NCBI RefSeq assembly: GCF_003994465.1
Contig: NZ_RZNX01000001.1
Coordinates: 124,001 to 188,000, forward strand
Source: Paenibacillus zeisoli
GTDB taxonomy: Bacteria; Bacillota; Bacilli; Paenibacillales; Paenibacillaceae
Direction: 5' to 3'
Length of the DNA: 64,000 bases
This document shows, piece by piece, positions 7,706 to 16,725 of this stretch. Every line of letters begins with the position of its first letter. Positions within the stretch are counted from its first letter, which is position 1. The notes beneath the pieces are model-generated. The model was not told the DNA's origin, made no database searches, and saw only the letters and a program-made list of their open reading frames with translations. Position numbers and translations under genes: made by a program.

Positions 7706-9341
7706 TGATGAAGAGCCGGTACGCGAAGCTATTCGCATCTTGGGAGAATGGAAGACTCTCGGCGTCAGCCAGATTTATGAAGCGGCAGATGGTAAGGAGG
7801 CTCTTGCCATGTTCGAGAAATGTAAGCCGCAGCTGGTCATGGTGGATATGAAAATGCCGGAAATGAACGGGGCTGAATTTCTGCAGGTGGTGGAACAGAT
7901 CTATCCGCAGCTGCTCACCATCGTCATCAGCGGATACAATGATTTCCAGTTTACCCGCCAAGCGATTCGCTCCAAGGTCGTTGATTATTTACTTAAGCCG
8001 GTGAATCGGCAGGATCTGAACCAAGCTCTGCGAAAGGCTATCGGGGTTATCGAGGCCAAACGCATCAGTGAGAATGAACAAATAACCCGGAATATTACAC
8101 TCAACATGTCTCTTCCGAGACTTAAAGAGAATATTTATTTATCGATTCTGGAGCGTTCCTACAAGGAGCAATCAAGCGAAGGTCTTCTGCCGCTGATTGA
8201 AGCAGACGGCTTGAAGAGTTGTTATCTTACTGCCGTAGTCAGAATTATGAATCAGAATGCGGTCTGCAGCAGACGGTTTAATGGGGAAGCAGCCCTGCTT
8301 CAATATGCGGTATCCAATGTGCTTGGTGATGTATCCGATTCAAACCTGCAGGCTTTCAGCTTTGCCAACCCGAAGCGGCCAAGAGAAATGGTGGTTGTCT
8401 ATACCTCAACTAAAGGATACTTGGAAGATAGCTCCTTTAAGGCAGGTCTCCTGGTTAAGAGAGCCTTAACCACGCTCGGCAGATTATTTGATATACAGGT
8501 TGTAGCCGGAATAGGATCACCTTACAAAGAATTGTCTGAGCTGGCAGATTCGTATGATGAAGCCAAAGCTGCTCTACAAGCGACCGATCTATTGAGGCTC
8601 AGCGGCAGCGTAATCAGCACGGGTACGCTTGAAAGTAGGGGATCCCGAGAATCACTAGGCTTGTCGCTCGGCAGTAGGGTGGCACTCCTGCGCAGTACGC
8701 TTGAAGCGGGTAATATGGGACAGGCCCGCAGCCTGCTGGATGACTATTTGAGCACGGTTAAGAGTCTTGGAAAATTTACACTGGGTGAAGCTGACTGGAT
8801 GCTCCATGATTTTCGTATCCTGCTGAGTGACCTTGCGATTGATTTCGGGGTTCCGGTGAATGCCCATCAGGCATCGGGCTTGTTCCGCATATTGGACACC
8901 GCACAGACTGGGCATGATTTCTTGAATTTTGAGCAGTTCCACTCCGTCATGGGAGAACTTCTTAAAATCTATGGGGAGCAGATTCGTCAGAGAGTGGCGG
9001 GCAGCCGGTCTTTTCACATTGAAGACGTCAAAGAATATATTGATCGTTATTACTATGAGGACATCAAGATCTCCATGTTCACAGAGAAATATTATTTGAG
9101 TAGAGAGTATCTCATGAAGCTGTTCAAGCAGCAGTACGGATTCGGCATCCATGAGTATATGCAGAGCGTTAGAATGGAGAAGGCAGCAGATCTCCTTAAC
9201 GATCCCCAACTGAAGGTCCAGGAAATCTCCGAGATTCTGGGCTATAAGGACAAGAATTATTTCAGCAAAGCGTTCCGCAATTATTATCATCTATCCCCAT
9301 CCGAATATCGGGCGCGCAGCGCAAATGCTGACAGAGGTTAA
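7683..9341 (+). CDS. YesN-type response regulator, receiver plus AraC DNA-binding domain (system 1)
   Basis: 552 residues. The N-terminal receiver carries Asp8/Asp9, phospho-acceptor Asp55 in VMVDMKMPEMNG, and the LLKPVN lysine motif. A long middle region of about 300 residues follows. The C-terminal AraC/XylS double helix-turn-helix starts near residue 445, with KISMFTEKYYLSREYLMKLF and the closing YFSKAFRNYYHLSPSEYR. It presumably activates the divergent permease operon and the binding-protein gene that follows, as YesN relatives do. Start overlap with the kinase gene implies coupled translation. Confidence 0.9.
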   Translation: MYTVLIVDDEEPVREAIRILGEWKTLGVSQIYEAADGKEALAMFEKCKPQLVMVDMKMPEMNGAEFLQVVEQIYPQLLTIVISGYNDFQFTRQAIRSKVVDYLLKPVNRQDLNQALRKAIGVIEAKRISENEQITRNITLNMSLPRLKENIYLSILERSYKEQSSEGLLPLIEADGLKSCYLTAVVRIMNQNAVCSRRFNGEAALLQYAVSNVLGDVSDSNLQAFSFANPKRPREMVVVYTSTKGYLEDSSFKAGLLVKRALTTLGRLFDIQVVAGIGSPYKELSELADSYDEAKAALQATDLLRLSGSVISTGTLESRGSRESLGLSLGSRVALLRSTLEAGNMGQARSLLDDYLSTVKSLGKFTLGEADWMLHDFRILLSDLAIDFGVPVNAHQASGLFRILDTAQTGHDFLNFEQFHSVMGELLKIYGEQIRQRVAGSRSFHIEDVKEYIDRYYYEDIKISMFTEKYYLSREYLMKLFKQQYGFGIHEYMQSVRMEKAADLLNDPQLKVQEISEILGYKDKNYFSKAFRNYYHLSPSEYRARSANADRG

Positions 9342-9432
9342 GCAGGTAAGGACACTTTTTTACCCTAAATCATTCACTTATCTACATTTCGATCTCTCAC
9401 AAGTATCGATACAATAAGCATCATAAGTCAAA

Positions 9433-9438
9433 GTATAA
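9433..9438 (+). promoter_or_regulatory. Possible -10 box of the binding-protein gene
   Basis: TATAAT lies 19 bases before the start codon at 9457. No recognisable -35 sequence stands 16-18 bases upstream, as expected for a promoter that needs an activator. The adjacent AraC-type regulator is the obvious candidate (inference). Confidence 0.4.
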
Positions 9439-9456
9439 TACGAAGTGGGGGCGTAG

Positions 9457-10788
9457 ATGATGAAAAAAATGATGGCGCTATCAATCAGCCTGATCATGCT
9501 CATGGCATTACTTGCAGGCTGTGGCAGCAGCGGAAGTACCGAAGAGAAATCCGGCGGGAATACAGACGCGAAGCAGGGTGCGAGCACAAGTGACACAGAC
9601 TCTTCAAAGCCGGTTACCATTAACATGTTCACTGCATCACCGGAATACACGCAAGCTTTCAATGCCTACATCGAAGAATACAAAAAAGTTAAGCCGAACG
9701 TTACGATTAACCTTGAAATTATGCAAGCTGACTATAACACCGTGCTTAAATCCAAAATTGCGGCAGGCAGCACGCCAGACGTATTCCAGACGACCGCAGG
9801 CGGGGATATCGATACCTTTGCTGAGTATAGCGCAGACCTTACGAATGAGCCGCTGGCTGCAGCCATGACGGATGCCGTAAGAGCAGATATGTCTTCCAGT
9901 GATGGCAAAGTACTTGGACTGCCGGTGAAAGGCGACTTGTTCGCGCTGATGTATAACAAAAAGCTGTTCGCGGATGCAGGGATTACGACGCCTCCGTTAA
10001 CTACTGCAGAGCTTAATGAAGCCATCAAAAAGCTTGAGGCCAAGGGCATCACGCCATTCGCAAATGCCTATAAGGAATGGTGGGTATGGAAGCATATCTT
10101 TCAGCACTTTGTAGATGCCGCTGCAGAGGAGTCAGGCCAGACAGCCAAAGATCTCGTGAAAGCTCTTATTGAGGGCAAGACAACATTTAAGGATCATCCG
10201 GTGCTGTACAATAACTTCTTCAATTTTATTGATACGACAATAGCTCATGGCACATCAAAGCCGCTTGAGCGTGACAGTAATGCTGAGGTTAGTGACTTTG
10301 CTTCCGGCAAGGCCGCGATCATGACGGGTAAAGGGGCTTGGGATGAAGAAGCGATTAAGAAGATCGCGCCGGACTTCCAGCTTGGTATTATGGGCTACCC
10401 GGTCAGCGATAAGCCGGAGGAGTCCCGGATTATTACGGGCGCAAGTCAGGCGCTCCGGATTAACAAGGATTCGGCAGTGGTGAAGGAATGCGTAGAATTC
10501 TTCAACTGGTTGTACACTTCCGACTACGGTAAAAGCTGGTTCTCTACCGTCGCGAAGGTGATTCCACCTATTAAAGATGTTCCTCTTCCGGAAATGGATA
10601 TGCCTAAGGCAATGAACGACATGCTGAAAACTGCGAAATCAGGTGAGCTCTCTGTGAATTACTCACTAGACACGTTCCATCAGAAGTTTGGTGAGCTCAT
10701 GCAATCCTATATCGGTAAAACAAAAACAAAAGATCAAGTCATCGAAGAAATTCAACAGGCATGGATTCAACTGGGTTCTTCCCAATAA
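9457..10788 (+). CDS. Sugar ABC importer solute-binding lipoprotein (system 1)
   Basis: 443 residues, family 1 extracellular solute-binding protein. Lipobox LLAGC places the lipidated Cys at residue 22, followed by a Ser/Gly/Thr-rich linker. The mature domain begins with VTINMFTASPEYTQAFNAYI and has the family landmark KLFADAGITTPPLT in the first lobe and GKAAIMTGKGAWDEEA in the second. It would capture an oligosaccharide outside the cell and deliver it to the two permeases encoded divergently at 3937-5654. It has its own leader (115 bases) after the regulator gene and is followed by a stem-loop at 10871-10918. The substrate cannot be deduced. Confidence 0.92.
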   Translation: MMKKMMALSISLIMLMALLAGCGSSGSTEEKSGGNTDAKQGASTSDTDSSKPVTINMFTASPEYTQAFNAYIEEYKKVKPNVTINLEIMQADYNTVLKSKIAAGSTPDVFQTTAGGDIDTFAEYSADLTNEPLAAAMTDAVRADMSSSDGKVLGLPVKGDLFALMYNKKLFADAGITTPPLTTAELNEAIKKLEAKGITPFANAYKEWWVWKHIFQHFVDAAAEESGQTAKDLVKALIEGKTTFKDHPVLYNNFFNFIDTTIAHGTSKPLERDSNAEVSDFASGKAAIMTGKGAWDEEAIKKIAPDFQLGIMGYPVSDKPEESRIITGASQALRINKDSAVVKECVEFFNWLYTSDYGKSWFSTVAKVIPPIKDVPLPEMDMPKAMNDMLKTAKSGELSVNYSLDTFHQKFGELMQSYIGKTKTKDQVIEEIQQAWIQLGSSQ

Positions 10789-10870
10789 ATTTAACGTAAA
10801 AAGTATTTATGTAACAACTCATAGTCTGGAAAAGTGAATGTAAGCCTTATGCGAACAACTTGATGGTATG

Positions 10871-10918
10871 AATAAGCAATGAGCCCTGCACCCTTTAGGT
10901 GACGGGTTCTTTGCTTAT
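10871..10918 (+). terminator. Long stem-loop downstream of the binding-protein gene
   Basis: AATAAGCAA ... TTGCTTATG forms the outer stem and extends inward (GAGCCC/GGGTTC with mismatches) to a small CACC/GGTG inner hairpin. No T-run follows, so it may protect the mRNA end or be a weak terminator. The rest of 10789-11033 shows nothing else I can name. Confidence 0.5.
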
Positions 10919-11033
10919 GTACCTGGGCTTCGCAATCTTGCTTTTCCATTCAAGAATACATCCCAAAATCAGGATTTGGGGGTATACTGAGTGAAGTGTT
11001 CATGAGCCGCAAGGCAAGAGGGAGGCAGGGCCA

Positions 11034-11648
11034 ATGAAAGACGAATTCTGGGAGGCTATTATTACGAATAACGCTTCTTATGATGATCAATTCCTGTATG
11101 CGGTTAAGACAACGGGGATTTTTTGCAGACCGTCTTGCAAGTCTAGAGAGCCTAATCGTCAGAATGTTCGCCTATTTAGATCTGCTGAGGAGGCAATTCG
11201 TGCGGACTACCGTCCATGTAAGAGATGTAAGCCTGCCGGCAAGCGTCTTCCTAACGAAGACTGGGTAGCTCAAATCACGGACTATATCGATCTCCATTAC
11301 CATGAGCGGCTTTCACTACAACTCTTGGCAGACCTGTTTCATGGAAGTCCTTATCATCTTCATCGTACGTTTAAGCGAATAACGGACCTGACCCCGGTTG
11401 AATATATTCAAAGGCTTAGAGTCAAGAAAGCACAGGAGATGCTGGATAGCACGGATTACACGGTTGGAAATATTGGATTCATGGTGGGGATTCCCAGCTC
11501 CCCTTATTTTATTACCCTGTTCAAGAAAATAACCGGATACACTCCTGCCGAATACAGGCAGCGGCATAATAGAATCGACCTTGGAGGAGGGGAACTAGAT
11601 GGCCGAATTAGCGAAGCCGCAGATTTACTGGACCAGATTCACATATGA
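11034..11648 (+). CDS. adaA: AdaA: methylphosphotriester methyltransferase / AraC-type activator
   Basis: 204 residues, close to B. subtilis AdaA in size. The N-terminal Ada domain has the four zinc cysteines Cys31, Cys35, Cys62 and Cys65 (GIFCRPSC and PCKRC). Cys31 is the expected acceptor that removes methyl groups from DNA phosphates and thereby switches the protein into an activator. The C-terminal half is an AraC double helix-turn-helix (LADLFHGSPYHLHRTFKRIT and YTPAEYRQRH). It overlaps the downstream methyltransferase gene by 50 bases. The expected role is induction of the adaptive response to alkylating agents, including its own operon. Confidence 0.93.
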   Translation: MKDEFWEAIITNNASYDDQFLYAVKTTGIFCRPSCKSREPNRQNVRLFRSAEEAIRADYRPCKRCKPAGKRLPNEDWVAQITDYIDLHYHERLSLQLLADLFHGSPYHLHRTFKRITDLTPVEYIQRLRVKKAQEMLDSTDYTVGNIGFMVGIPSSPYFITLFKKITGYTPAEYRQRHNRIDLGGGELDGRISEAADLLDQIHI

Positions 11649-12144
11649 CAAGTGGAATCTATTTATAGCAGCAACTTCCCAAGGACTATGTTATGTTGGG
11701 TCCGATCATAGTCCATACCAAGAGATGGCTGATTGGGTTGCGCGGAGATTTCCGGGAAGCTCGTTAACTCAGGATGAGACCCGGTTGGAATATTATGTGT
11801 CAGAGCTGAAGGAATATTTGCAAGGGGACCGTAAGCAGTTCGCCGCACCCGTGGAATATCATGGAACACCCTTTCAAGTTGAGGTATGGAACGCTTTGTG
11901 CGAGATTCCTTATGGGGAGACCAGGTCGTATTCAGATATCGCTCTTCACATCCAGCGACCGGCCTCGGTCCGAGCCGTCGGTACGGCCATTGGTGCAAAT
12001 CCAGTGTTGATCACTGTCCCTTGTCATCGGGTGATTGGCAAGAATGGATCACTTACTGGTTATCGTGGGGGACTTGATATGAAGACAAGGCTGCTTGATC
12101 TTGAACGGTCATACGTGGGACTAAACGGAATCAGGGATCTCTAA
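11599..12144 (+). CDS. adaB: AdaB/Ogt: methylated-DNA--[protein]-cysteine S-methyltransferase
   Basis: 181 residues. The suicide methyl-acceptor motif ITVPCHRVIG places the active cysteine at residue 142. The preceding RAVGTAIGANP helix and the downstream TGYRGG loop are typical of O6-methylguanine repair proteins. It transfers the methyl group from O6-methylguanine onto itself. The ATG at 11599 lies within adaA, after GGAGGAGGGG (11583-11592), so the two products are made from one transcript by overlapping translation. Confidence 0.94.
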   Translation: MAELAKPQIYWTRFTYDKWNLFIAATSQGLCYVGSDHSPYQEMADWVARRFPGSSLTQDETRLEYYVSELKEYLQGDRKQFAAPVEYHGTPFQVEVWNALCEIPYGETRSYSDIALHIQRPASVRAVGTAIGANPVLITVPCHRVIGKNGSLTGYRGGLDMKTRLLDLERSYVGLNGIRDL

Positions 12145-12234
12145 AGTGCGATGAATCCCTACTAATTGGAGGTCAGACGCTAAGCCGTGATAATATAAGG
12201 CAACAAGCTTAAGTCTTAGGAGGTTATCGTATCT

Positions 12235-13467
12235 ATGAATGAGTTCGGATTATTATTATCGAAATATGCAGAGCTGGTAGTTAAGGTAGGGGTTAACATA
12301 CAGCAAGGTCAAGTGCTTATTGTACAAGCTCCAATTGAGACTGCAGAATTTACCCGTCAGATCGTATCCAAAGCTTATGAGGCTGGTGCCAAATACGTTC
12401 AGGTAGAGTGGGAGGATGAACAGGTTACCCGCATCCGGTATGAACAAGCCAGCGATGAATCCTTCGATTATTACCCTAAATGGCAGGCTGACATGATGGA
12501 GCAGCTCGCAGAAGGAGGGGGAGCCGTGCTGCATATTAAAGTGCCTGACCCTGAGTTGTTCAAGGGTATCGAGTCCTCCAAAGTTTCTAGAGCCGTCAGA
12601 GCTGCAGCCGTTGCCCGCGAGAAATACTCATCTTATGTACGCACCAACAAGGTCAGCTGGTCGTTAATCAAAGCCCCTACTCGTGCTTGGGCTGACAAGG
12701 TTTTTGCTGATCTTCCTGAAGAGCAGCGTATTGAAGCTATGTGGGAAGCGGTATTCCAAATGAACCGGGTTGGCCTCCAAGAGGATCCGGTTAAGGCATG
12801 GCAGGAGCATATCAGGCACTTGAAGCAAAGTCAGGAACGCATGAATACGAAACGCTATAAGAGCCTTCACTACAGAGCACCTGGAACAGATCTGAGAGTT
12901 GAGCTGCCTGAGAAGCACTTGTGGCTTGGCGACGGTGACGAGAATGCAGCCGGCGTATATTTCGTGGCCAACATGCCAACTGAAGAAATCTATACCATGC
13001 CGCTGCGAACAGGAGTTAACGGAACTGTAAGCAGTACAATGCCGCTTAATCTGAACGGGCGTTTGATTAACGGAATCCGGTTGACCTTCAAAGACGGGGA
13101 AGTTGTAGAATATGATGCTGACACAGGCAGGGAGGATCTTGCTTCCTTGCTAGAGACTGATGAAGGCGCCTCTTATCTGGGCGAAGTTGCTCTGGTTCCC
13201 CAGGATTCTCCCATCTCTAGAATGGGAAGAATCTTCTATAACACGGGCATTGACGAGAATGCCTCTTGTCACTTTGCGCTTGGCAGTTCTTATCCGGTTA
13301 ATTTGGAAGGGGGCACGAAGCTGAGCAAGGAGGAGCTGCTTGCGAGCGGGGCGAATGTGAGCTTGACCCATGTGGATTTTATGATTGGATCGGCAGATCT
13401 TGAAATTGACGGTGAGCTGCAGGATGGCCGTATAGAGCCAGTATTCCGTAAAGGCAGTTGGGTGTAG
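12235..13467 (+). CDS. ampS: M29-family metallo-aminopeptidase (AmpS/PepS)
   Basis: 410 residues, the usual length of thermophilic-type M29 aminopeptidases. These are cytoplasmic dimers that use two Co or Zn ions to trim N-terminal residues from peptides. Family features seen: KYAELVVKVGVNIQQGQVL at the start, GTDLRVELPEKHLWLG, NMPTEEIYTMP with the metal-site glutamates, and near the end the ENASCHFALGSSYPVN and LTHVDFMIGS metal-binding segments. The start follows TAGGAGGTTATC. It is monocistronic and converges on katA across a shared terminator. Confidence 0.92.
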   Translation: MNEFGLLLSKYAELVVKVGVNIQQGQVLIVQAPIETAEFTRQIVSKAYEAGAKYVQVEWEDEQVTRIRYEQASDESFDYYPKWQADMMEQLAEGGGAVLHIKVPDPELFKGIESSKVSRAVRAAAVAREKYSSYVRTNKVSWSLIKAPTRAWADKVFADLPEEQRIEAMWEAVFQMNRVGLQEDPVKAWQEHIRHLKQSQERMNTKRYKSLHYRAPGTDLRVELPEKHLWLGDGDENAAGVYFVANMPTEEIYTMPLRTGVNGTVSSTMPLNLNGRLINGIRLTFKDGEVVEYDADTGREDLASLLETDEGASYLGEVALVPQDSPISRMGRIFYNTGIDENASCHFALGSSYPVNLEGGTKLSKEELLASGANVSLTHVDFMIGSADLEIDGELQDGRIEPVFRKGSWV

Positions 13468-13583
13468 TTCTTAGGCTATCCCATTATCATCATGGATGAC
13501 TTATGGGATAACTTTTATTGTTGTAGTGCCCGACTAAGAGTCCGGATGTATCCCTTATTTCTTCGGGTAAATCAGTATGACAA

Positions 13584-13608
13584 AAAAGCCTCCCTTGAAG
13601 GGAAGCTT
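13584..13608. terminator. Bidirectional terminator between ampS and katA
   Basis: AAGCCTCCCT ... AGGGAAGCTT with a three-base loop. On the minus strand the stem is followed by TTTTTT, giving a good terminator for katA. On the plus strand the tail is TCTTTG. Confidence 0.8.
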
Positions 13609-13635
13609 CTTTGTTGCTGCACAGAACTCATTTAT

Positions 13636-15090
13636 TTAAACGCCTTGTGGGGCAGGCAGGCCCAGGCCTTCAGCGATGCGGGTTCCATACTCTGGATCTG
13701 CCTTGTAGAAATGCCCGATTTGGCGGATTTTGATCTCGTCCTTCTCCACCGGTGTCATGGCCGCCACAATGTTGGCAACCAGACGAAGCCGTTCTTCTTC
13801 ACTCAGCAGGCGGTACAGGTCACCCGCTTGGGTGTAATGATCATTGTGATCATAAGGTACGCTGTCTGCCAGGCCGGATACGGCGAAAGGTGCAGGCTTG
13901 TGGCTTGGCGATTCGCTTGCACCACCATAACTGTTAGGCTCGTAGTAGATCGATGAGCCGCCATTGCCATCGGCTCTCATGGCTCCGTCACGCTGATTAT
14001 TGTTCACTTCAGCGATCGGCCGATTGATCGGAAGTGTGTTATGGTTCGCACCTACACGATAACGGTGGGCATCGGCGTACGCGAAGATGCGTCCTTGCAG
14101 CATTTTGTCCGGAGAAGCCTCGATGCCGGGTACGAAATTACCAGGAGACAGAGTCACCTGCTCAACTTCGGCGAAGTAGTTCTCCGGGTTCCGGTCCAGA
14201 ACCATACGACCTACTTCGATAAGAGGGTAGTCCTTCTGGGACCATACTTTGGTGACATCGAACGGATCGAAACGGTAAGTCTCGGCATCCTGGACCGGCA
14301 TAATTTGAACGTAAAGTTTCCAAGCCGGGAAGTCCCCCTTGTCAATCGCAGTGAACAAATCTTCTGTGTGGTAATCGGGATGTTCCCCAGCGAGTCTGGC
14401 CGCCACGGCTACATCCATGTTCTTCACACCTTGCTCGGTCTTGAAGTGGTACTTGACCCATACAGCTTCACCTTCAGCATTCACCCATTTGAAGGTATGA
14501 CTTCCAAAGCCATGCATATGGCGAAGAGAGGCAGGAATTCCGCGATCCGACATGAGAATCGTTACCTGGTGCAAGGATTCCGGAGACAAAGACCAGAAAT
14601 CCCATACGGCGTTTGGATTCTTCAAATGCGTTTGCGGATGACGTTTTTGCGTATGAATAAAGTCCGGGAATTTAATCGCATCGCGAATAAAAAATACAGG
14701 TGTGTTGTTGCCAACCAGATCGTAGTTACCTTCTTCAGTGTAGAATTTCACTGCAAATCCTCGTGGATCGCGGACCGTATCCGCCGAACCAAGCTCACCG
14801 GCTACGGTAGAGAAGCGGATGAAGATAGGGGTGCGTTTCCCTACTTCAGATAGAAAAGCCGCCTTGGTGTACTGCGATATATCCTTGGTGACTTCAAAAT
14901 ACCCGTGGGCACCAGCACCCTTGGCATGGACCACACGCTCAGGCACTCGTTCTCTGTTGAAATGTGCTAATTTCTCAAGCAAGTGATAGTCTTGAATCAA
15001 GGTTGGACCACGGTGTCCCGCAGTCATTGAGTTCTGATTGTCACCCACCGGCGCTCCGGTGCTGGTCGTGAGAGGCTTTTGGTTATCCAT
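13636..15090 (-). CDS. katA: Haem catalase, small-subunit clade 3 type
   Basis: Decomposes hydrogen peroxide. I set the start at ATG 15090 (product begins [20 protein letters not shown]) because GGAAGGA lies 11 bases upstream. The in-frame ATG at 15102 is fused to that ribosome binding site, and B. subtilis KatA aligns from the later start. The 484 residues match the small-subunit catalase size. Catalytic His55 is in [14 protein letters not shown]. The distal Asn motif and the proximal haem Tyr in [12 protein letters not shown] are present. It lies behind a PerR-like operator (15129-15143). Cytoplasmic. Confidence 0.95.
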   Translation of the reverse strand: MDNQKPLTTSTGAPVGDNQNSMTAGHRGPTLIQDYHLLEKLAHFNRERVPERVVHAKGAGAHGYFEVTKDISQYTKAAFLSEVGKRTPIFIRFSTVAGELGSADTVRDPRGFAVKFYTEEGNYDLVGNNTPVFFIRDAIKFPDFIHTQKRHPQTHLKNPNAVWDFWSLSPESLHQVTILMSDRGIPASLRHMHGFGSHTFKWVNAEGEAVWVKYHFKTEQGVKNMDVAVAARLAGEHPDYHTEDLFTAIDKGDFPAWKLYVQIMPVQDAETYRFDPFDVTKVWSQKDYPLIEVGRMVLDRNPENYFAEVEQVTLSPGNFVPGIEASPDKMLQGRIFAYADAHRYRVGANHNTLPINRPIAEVNNNQRDGAMRADGNGGSSIYYEPNSYGGASESPSHKPAPFAVSGLADSVPYDHNDHYTQAGDLYRLLSEEERLRLVANIVAAMTPVEKDEIKIRQIGHFYKADPEYGTRIAEGLGLPAPQGV

Positions 15091-15128
15091 ATAAGGAATC
15101 ATCCTTCCGTTCGTAATTATATTTGTTT

Positions 15129-15143
15129 TTAGACTTAATCTAA
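15129..15143 (-). promoter_or_regulatory. PerR-like operator upstream of katA
   Basis: TTAGACTTAATCTAA, an interrupted palindrome (arms TTAGA/TCTAA). Read on the minus strand it matches 11 of 14 defined positions of the B. subtilis PerR box (TTATAATNATTATAA). It sits just downstream of a minus-strand TATAAT (15155-15160), where a bound repressor would block transcription start. It fits peroxide derepression of katA, as known in Bacillus. Confidence 0.65.
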
Positions 15144-15154
15144 ATCATGAATTG

Positions 15155-15160
15155 ATTATA
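15155..15160 (-). promoter_or_regulatory. -10 box of katA
   Basis: TATAAT on the minus strand, about 65 bases upstream of the katA start. A poor -35 (TGATGA) lies 17 bases further upstream. It is adjacent to the PerR-like box. Confidence 0.5.
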
Positions 15161-15392
15161 GCATGCTCTCATTCTCTTCATCATGAGGTTTAGATGAGTT
15201 TTTGATGAACAGTGTGATCTTTCTCTCCGTCGTTCATCACCCTCATGTTTATGTCGCTGACCCGTATGAAATACCAGCAGAATAGAAGTATTTAAAGAAA
15301 GAAAGATTGGACAAAGCCGTTTTTTCTATATAAAGGTATGGAGTTTCTATGGGATAATTGTTCCATATATGAAAGAGGGGCAGGAGCGTAAA

Positions 15393-16367
15393 ATGTGCGT
15401 GCTGCAGGAAGACCAAGAATTAGAATTTTACTATGAGCTAGCAAGTAGGGCGCTGAATAATTACAACATGCCCGAGACTACGGTGTATTTTCTTCAAAAA
15501 AGTGATACGGTCACATTTAAGCTTGAATCGAGCTCAGGAGTCTATCTTCTCAAAATACATAATCAGGCACAGACACGTGAAAGCATTGAATCCGAGCTTA
15601 GGTGGCTGCAGGCCATCAAGGAAGATACGGATCTGGTAGTCTCGGAGCCTTACCTTAATATTAAAGGTCATTTGGTTACTGAGATCATGAGAGGAGATAC
15701 GCCATTTCTTGTGACTATTCAACATTGGATAGAGGGAGAGGTGCTGAACAGGGAACCTACAGCGGAAGAAGCCCTAGCACTAGGAAGGCTAATATCAACT
15801 CTTCACAAGCACTCGCGAGAGTGGGAACGGCCTGAAGGGTTCAGCCGGGTCTCGTATGATCTTGAACAACTGGATGCAACTGTTCAGGCGATGCAGGCAT
15901 TGGTTACCCACGGGATTATCGCTGATAATGTTTATGTCATATACCAAGAGACAGTCAGGATGATGAAGATTGAGATCGAAGCATTTCCTAAGTCGGAAGC
16001 GAATTGGGGATTGATCCACTCAGATCTGCATGAGAGCAACTATGTTGTCCATCACGATCGGATCAGTCCTATTGATTTCTCAGCCTGCGGCTTTGGGTAT
16101 TATTTGCTGGATCTAGCAGAGACCTGCCAGCATTTAAGCCGGGAGAACCGAAGAATTTTGGTTCATGCTTACGGGGAACAGATCAAGCTTCCAGATCAGT
16201 TGGATCGATTGTTGGAGGCCTTCATACTGTGGGCAGTAATAAGAGGTTTCGCCTTCCACGCGGGCAATCCCGATGAAAGGGAATACTTGTCTGAGACCGT
16301 GCCCGCTATCGCGGAGGCGTGGTGTTCTAAATACCTTCAGGACGTCCGGTTTCTATTTACTGGATAA
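15393..16367 (+). CDS. Aminoglycoside phosphotransferase / choline kinase-like kinase
   Basis: 324 residues from ATG 15393, chosen because GAGGGGCAGGAG lies eight bases upstream; an in-frame ATG at 15369 lacks such a site. The protein-kinase-like fold is recognisable. SGVYLLKIHNQ holds the ATP-binding Lys. The Brenner motif HSDLHESNYV holds the catalytic Asp and Asn. PIDFSACGFGYYLLDLA is the metal-binding DFG equivalent. Relatives phosphorylate antibiotics, homoserine, choline or fructosamines, and the substrate cannot be told here; a resistance role should not be assumed. It stands alone. Confidence 0.85.
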   Translation: MCVLQEDQELEFYYELASRALNNYNMPETTVYFLQKSDTVTFKLESSSGVYLLKIHNQAQTRESIESELRWLQAIKEDTDLVVSEPYLNIKGHLVTEIMRGDTPFLVTIQHWIEGEVLNREPTAEEALALGRLISTLHKHSREWERPEGFSRVSYDLEQLDATVQAMQALVTHGIIADNVYVIYQETVRMMKIEIEAFPKSEANWGLIHSDLHESNYVVHHDRISPIDFSACGFGYYLLDLAETCQHLSRENRRILVHAYGEQIKLPDQLDRLLEAFILWAVIRGFAFHAGNPDEREYLSETVPAIAEAWCSKYLQDVRFLFTG

Positions 16368-16381
16368 ACGTGTCGGAATCA

Positions 16382-16404
16382 GTTAATATGTTAACGTTTT
16401 TTTG
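16382..16404 (+). terminator. Weak terminator after the phosphotransferase gene
   Basis: Short GTTAA-TATG-TTAAC stem followed by a run of seven T, 15 bases past the stop codon. Confidence 0.5.
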
Positions 16405-16558
16405 GGACGGTCATAGCTCTGGTGAATGCTTGGACTTTCAGCTGCTGACCGCCTCAAATTTCTATAAAACTAATTGCACTCATTCTTGGTTTAATTACTA
16501 AAGAGATAAATAGTTCCCCATGTCATAACTAACACAACTAAGCAAAGGAGGCATGAGA

Positions 16559-16687
16559 ATGGAAAAACGGTCTACAAAGCTTGATAAAGTAATTATCATC
16601 GGTGGATTACTTGGTGCCGGAGTACTTATCATTTTAGGTTTGCTTATTTATATTGGTATTAAATACAATGTAATTCGGCTGAATTAG
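16559..16687 (+). CDS. 42-residue single-pass membrane protein
   Basis: AAAGGAGG (16544-16551) lies seven bases before ATG 16559, and the frame runs 42 codons to TAG. The product has a charged start (MEKRSTKLDK), one hydrophobic helix (VIIIGGLLGAGVLIILGLLI) and a short tail ending NVIRLN. The helix holds Gly residues spaced as in packed helices (GGLLGAG). Function unknown; such tiny membrane proteins often modulate larger membrane complexes. It lies in the gap between the phosphotransferase and ybaK genes. Confidence 0.65.
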   Translation: MEKRSTKLDKVIIIGGLLGAGVLIILGLLIYIGIKYNVIRLN

Positions 16688-16725
16688 TGATTCTAAATTA
16701 AAAGAAACTTAATTCAACACAAGTG

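Noticed and set aside
8655..9290. 211-codon minus-strand frame
   Set aside because: Antisense to the AraC domain of a clear YesN-type regulator; no translational signals.
13492..14853. Long plus-strand frames opposite katA (13492-13956 and 14041-14853)
   Set aside because: They lie wholly or mostly within katA on the other strand, have no ribosome binding site or family features, and katA is unambiguous.
15393..16367. Antibiotic resistance gene
   Set aside because: The kinase fold is clear but the family covers many substrates; no evidence points to aminoglycosides.
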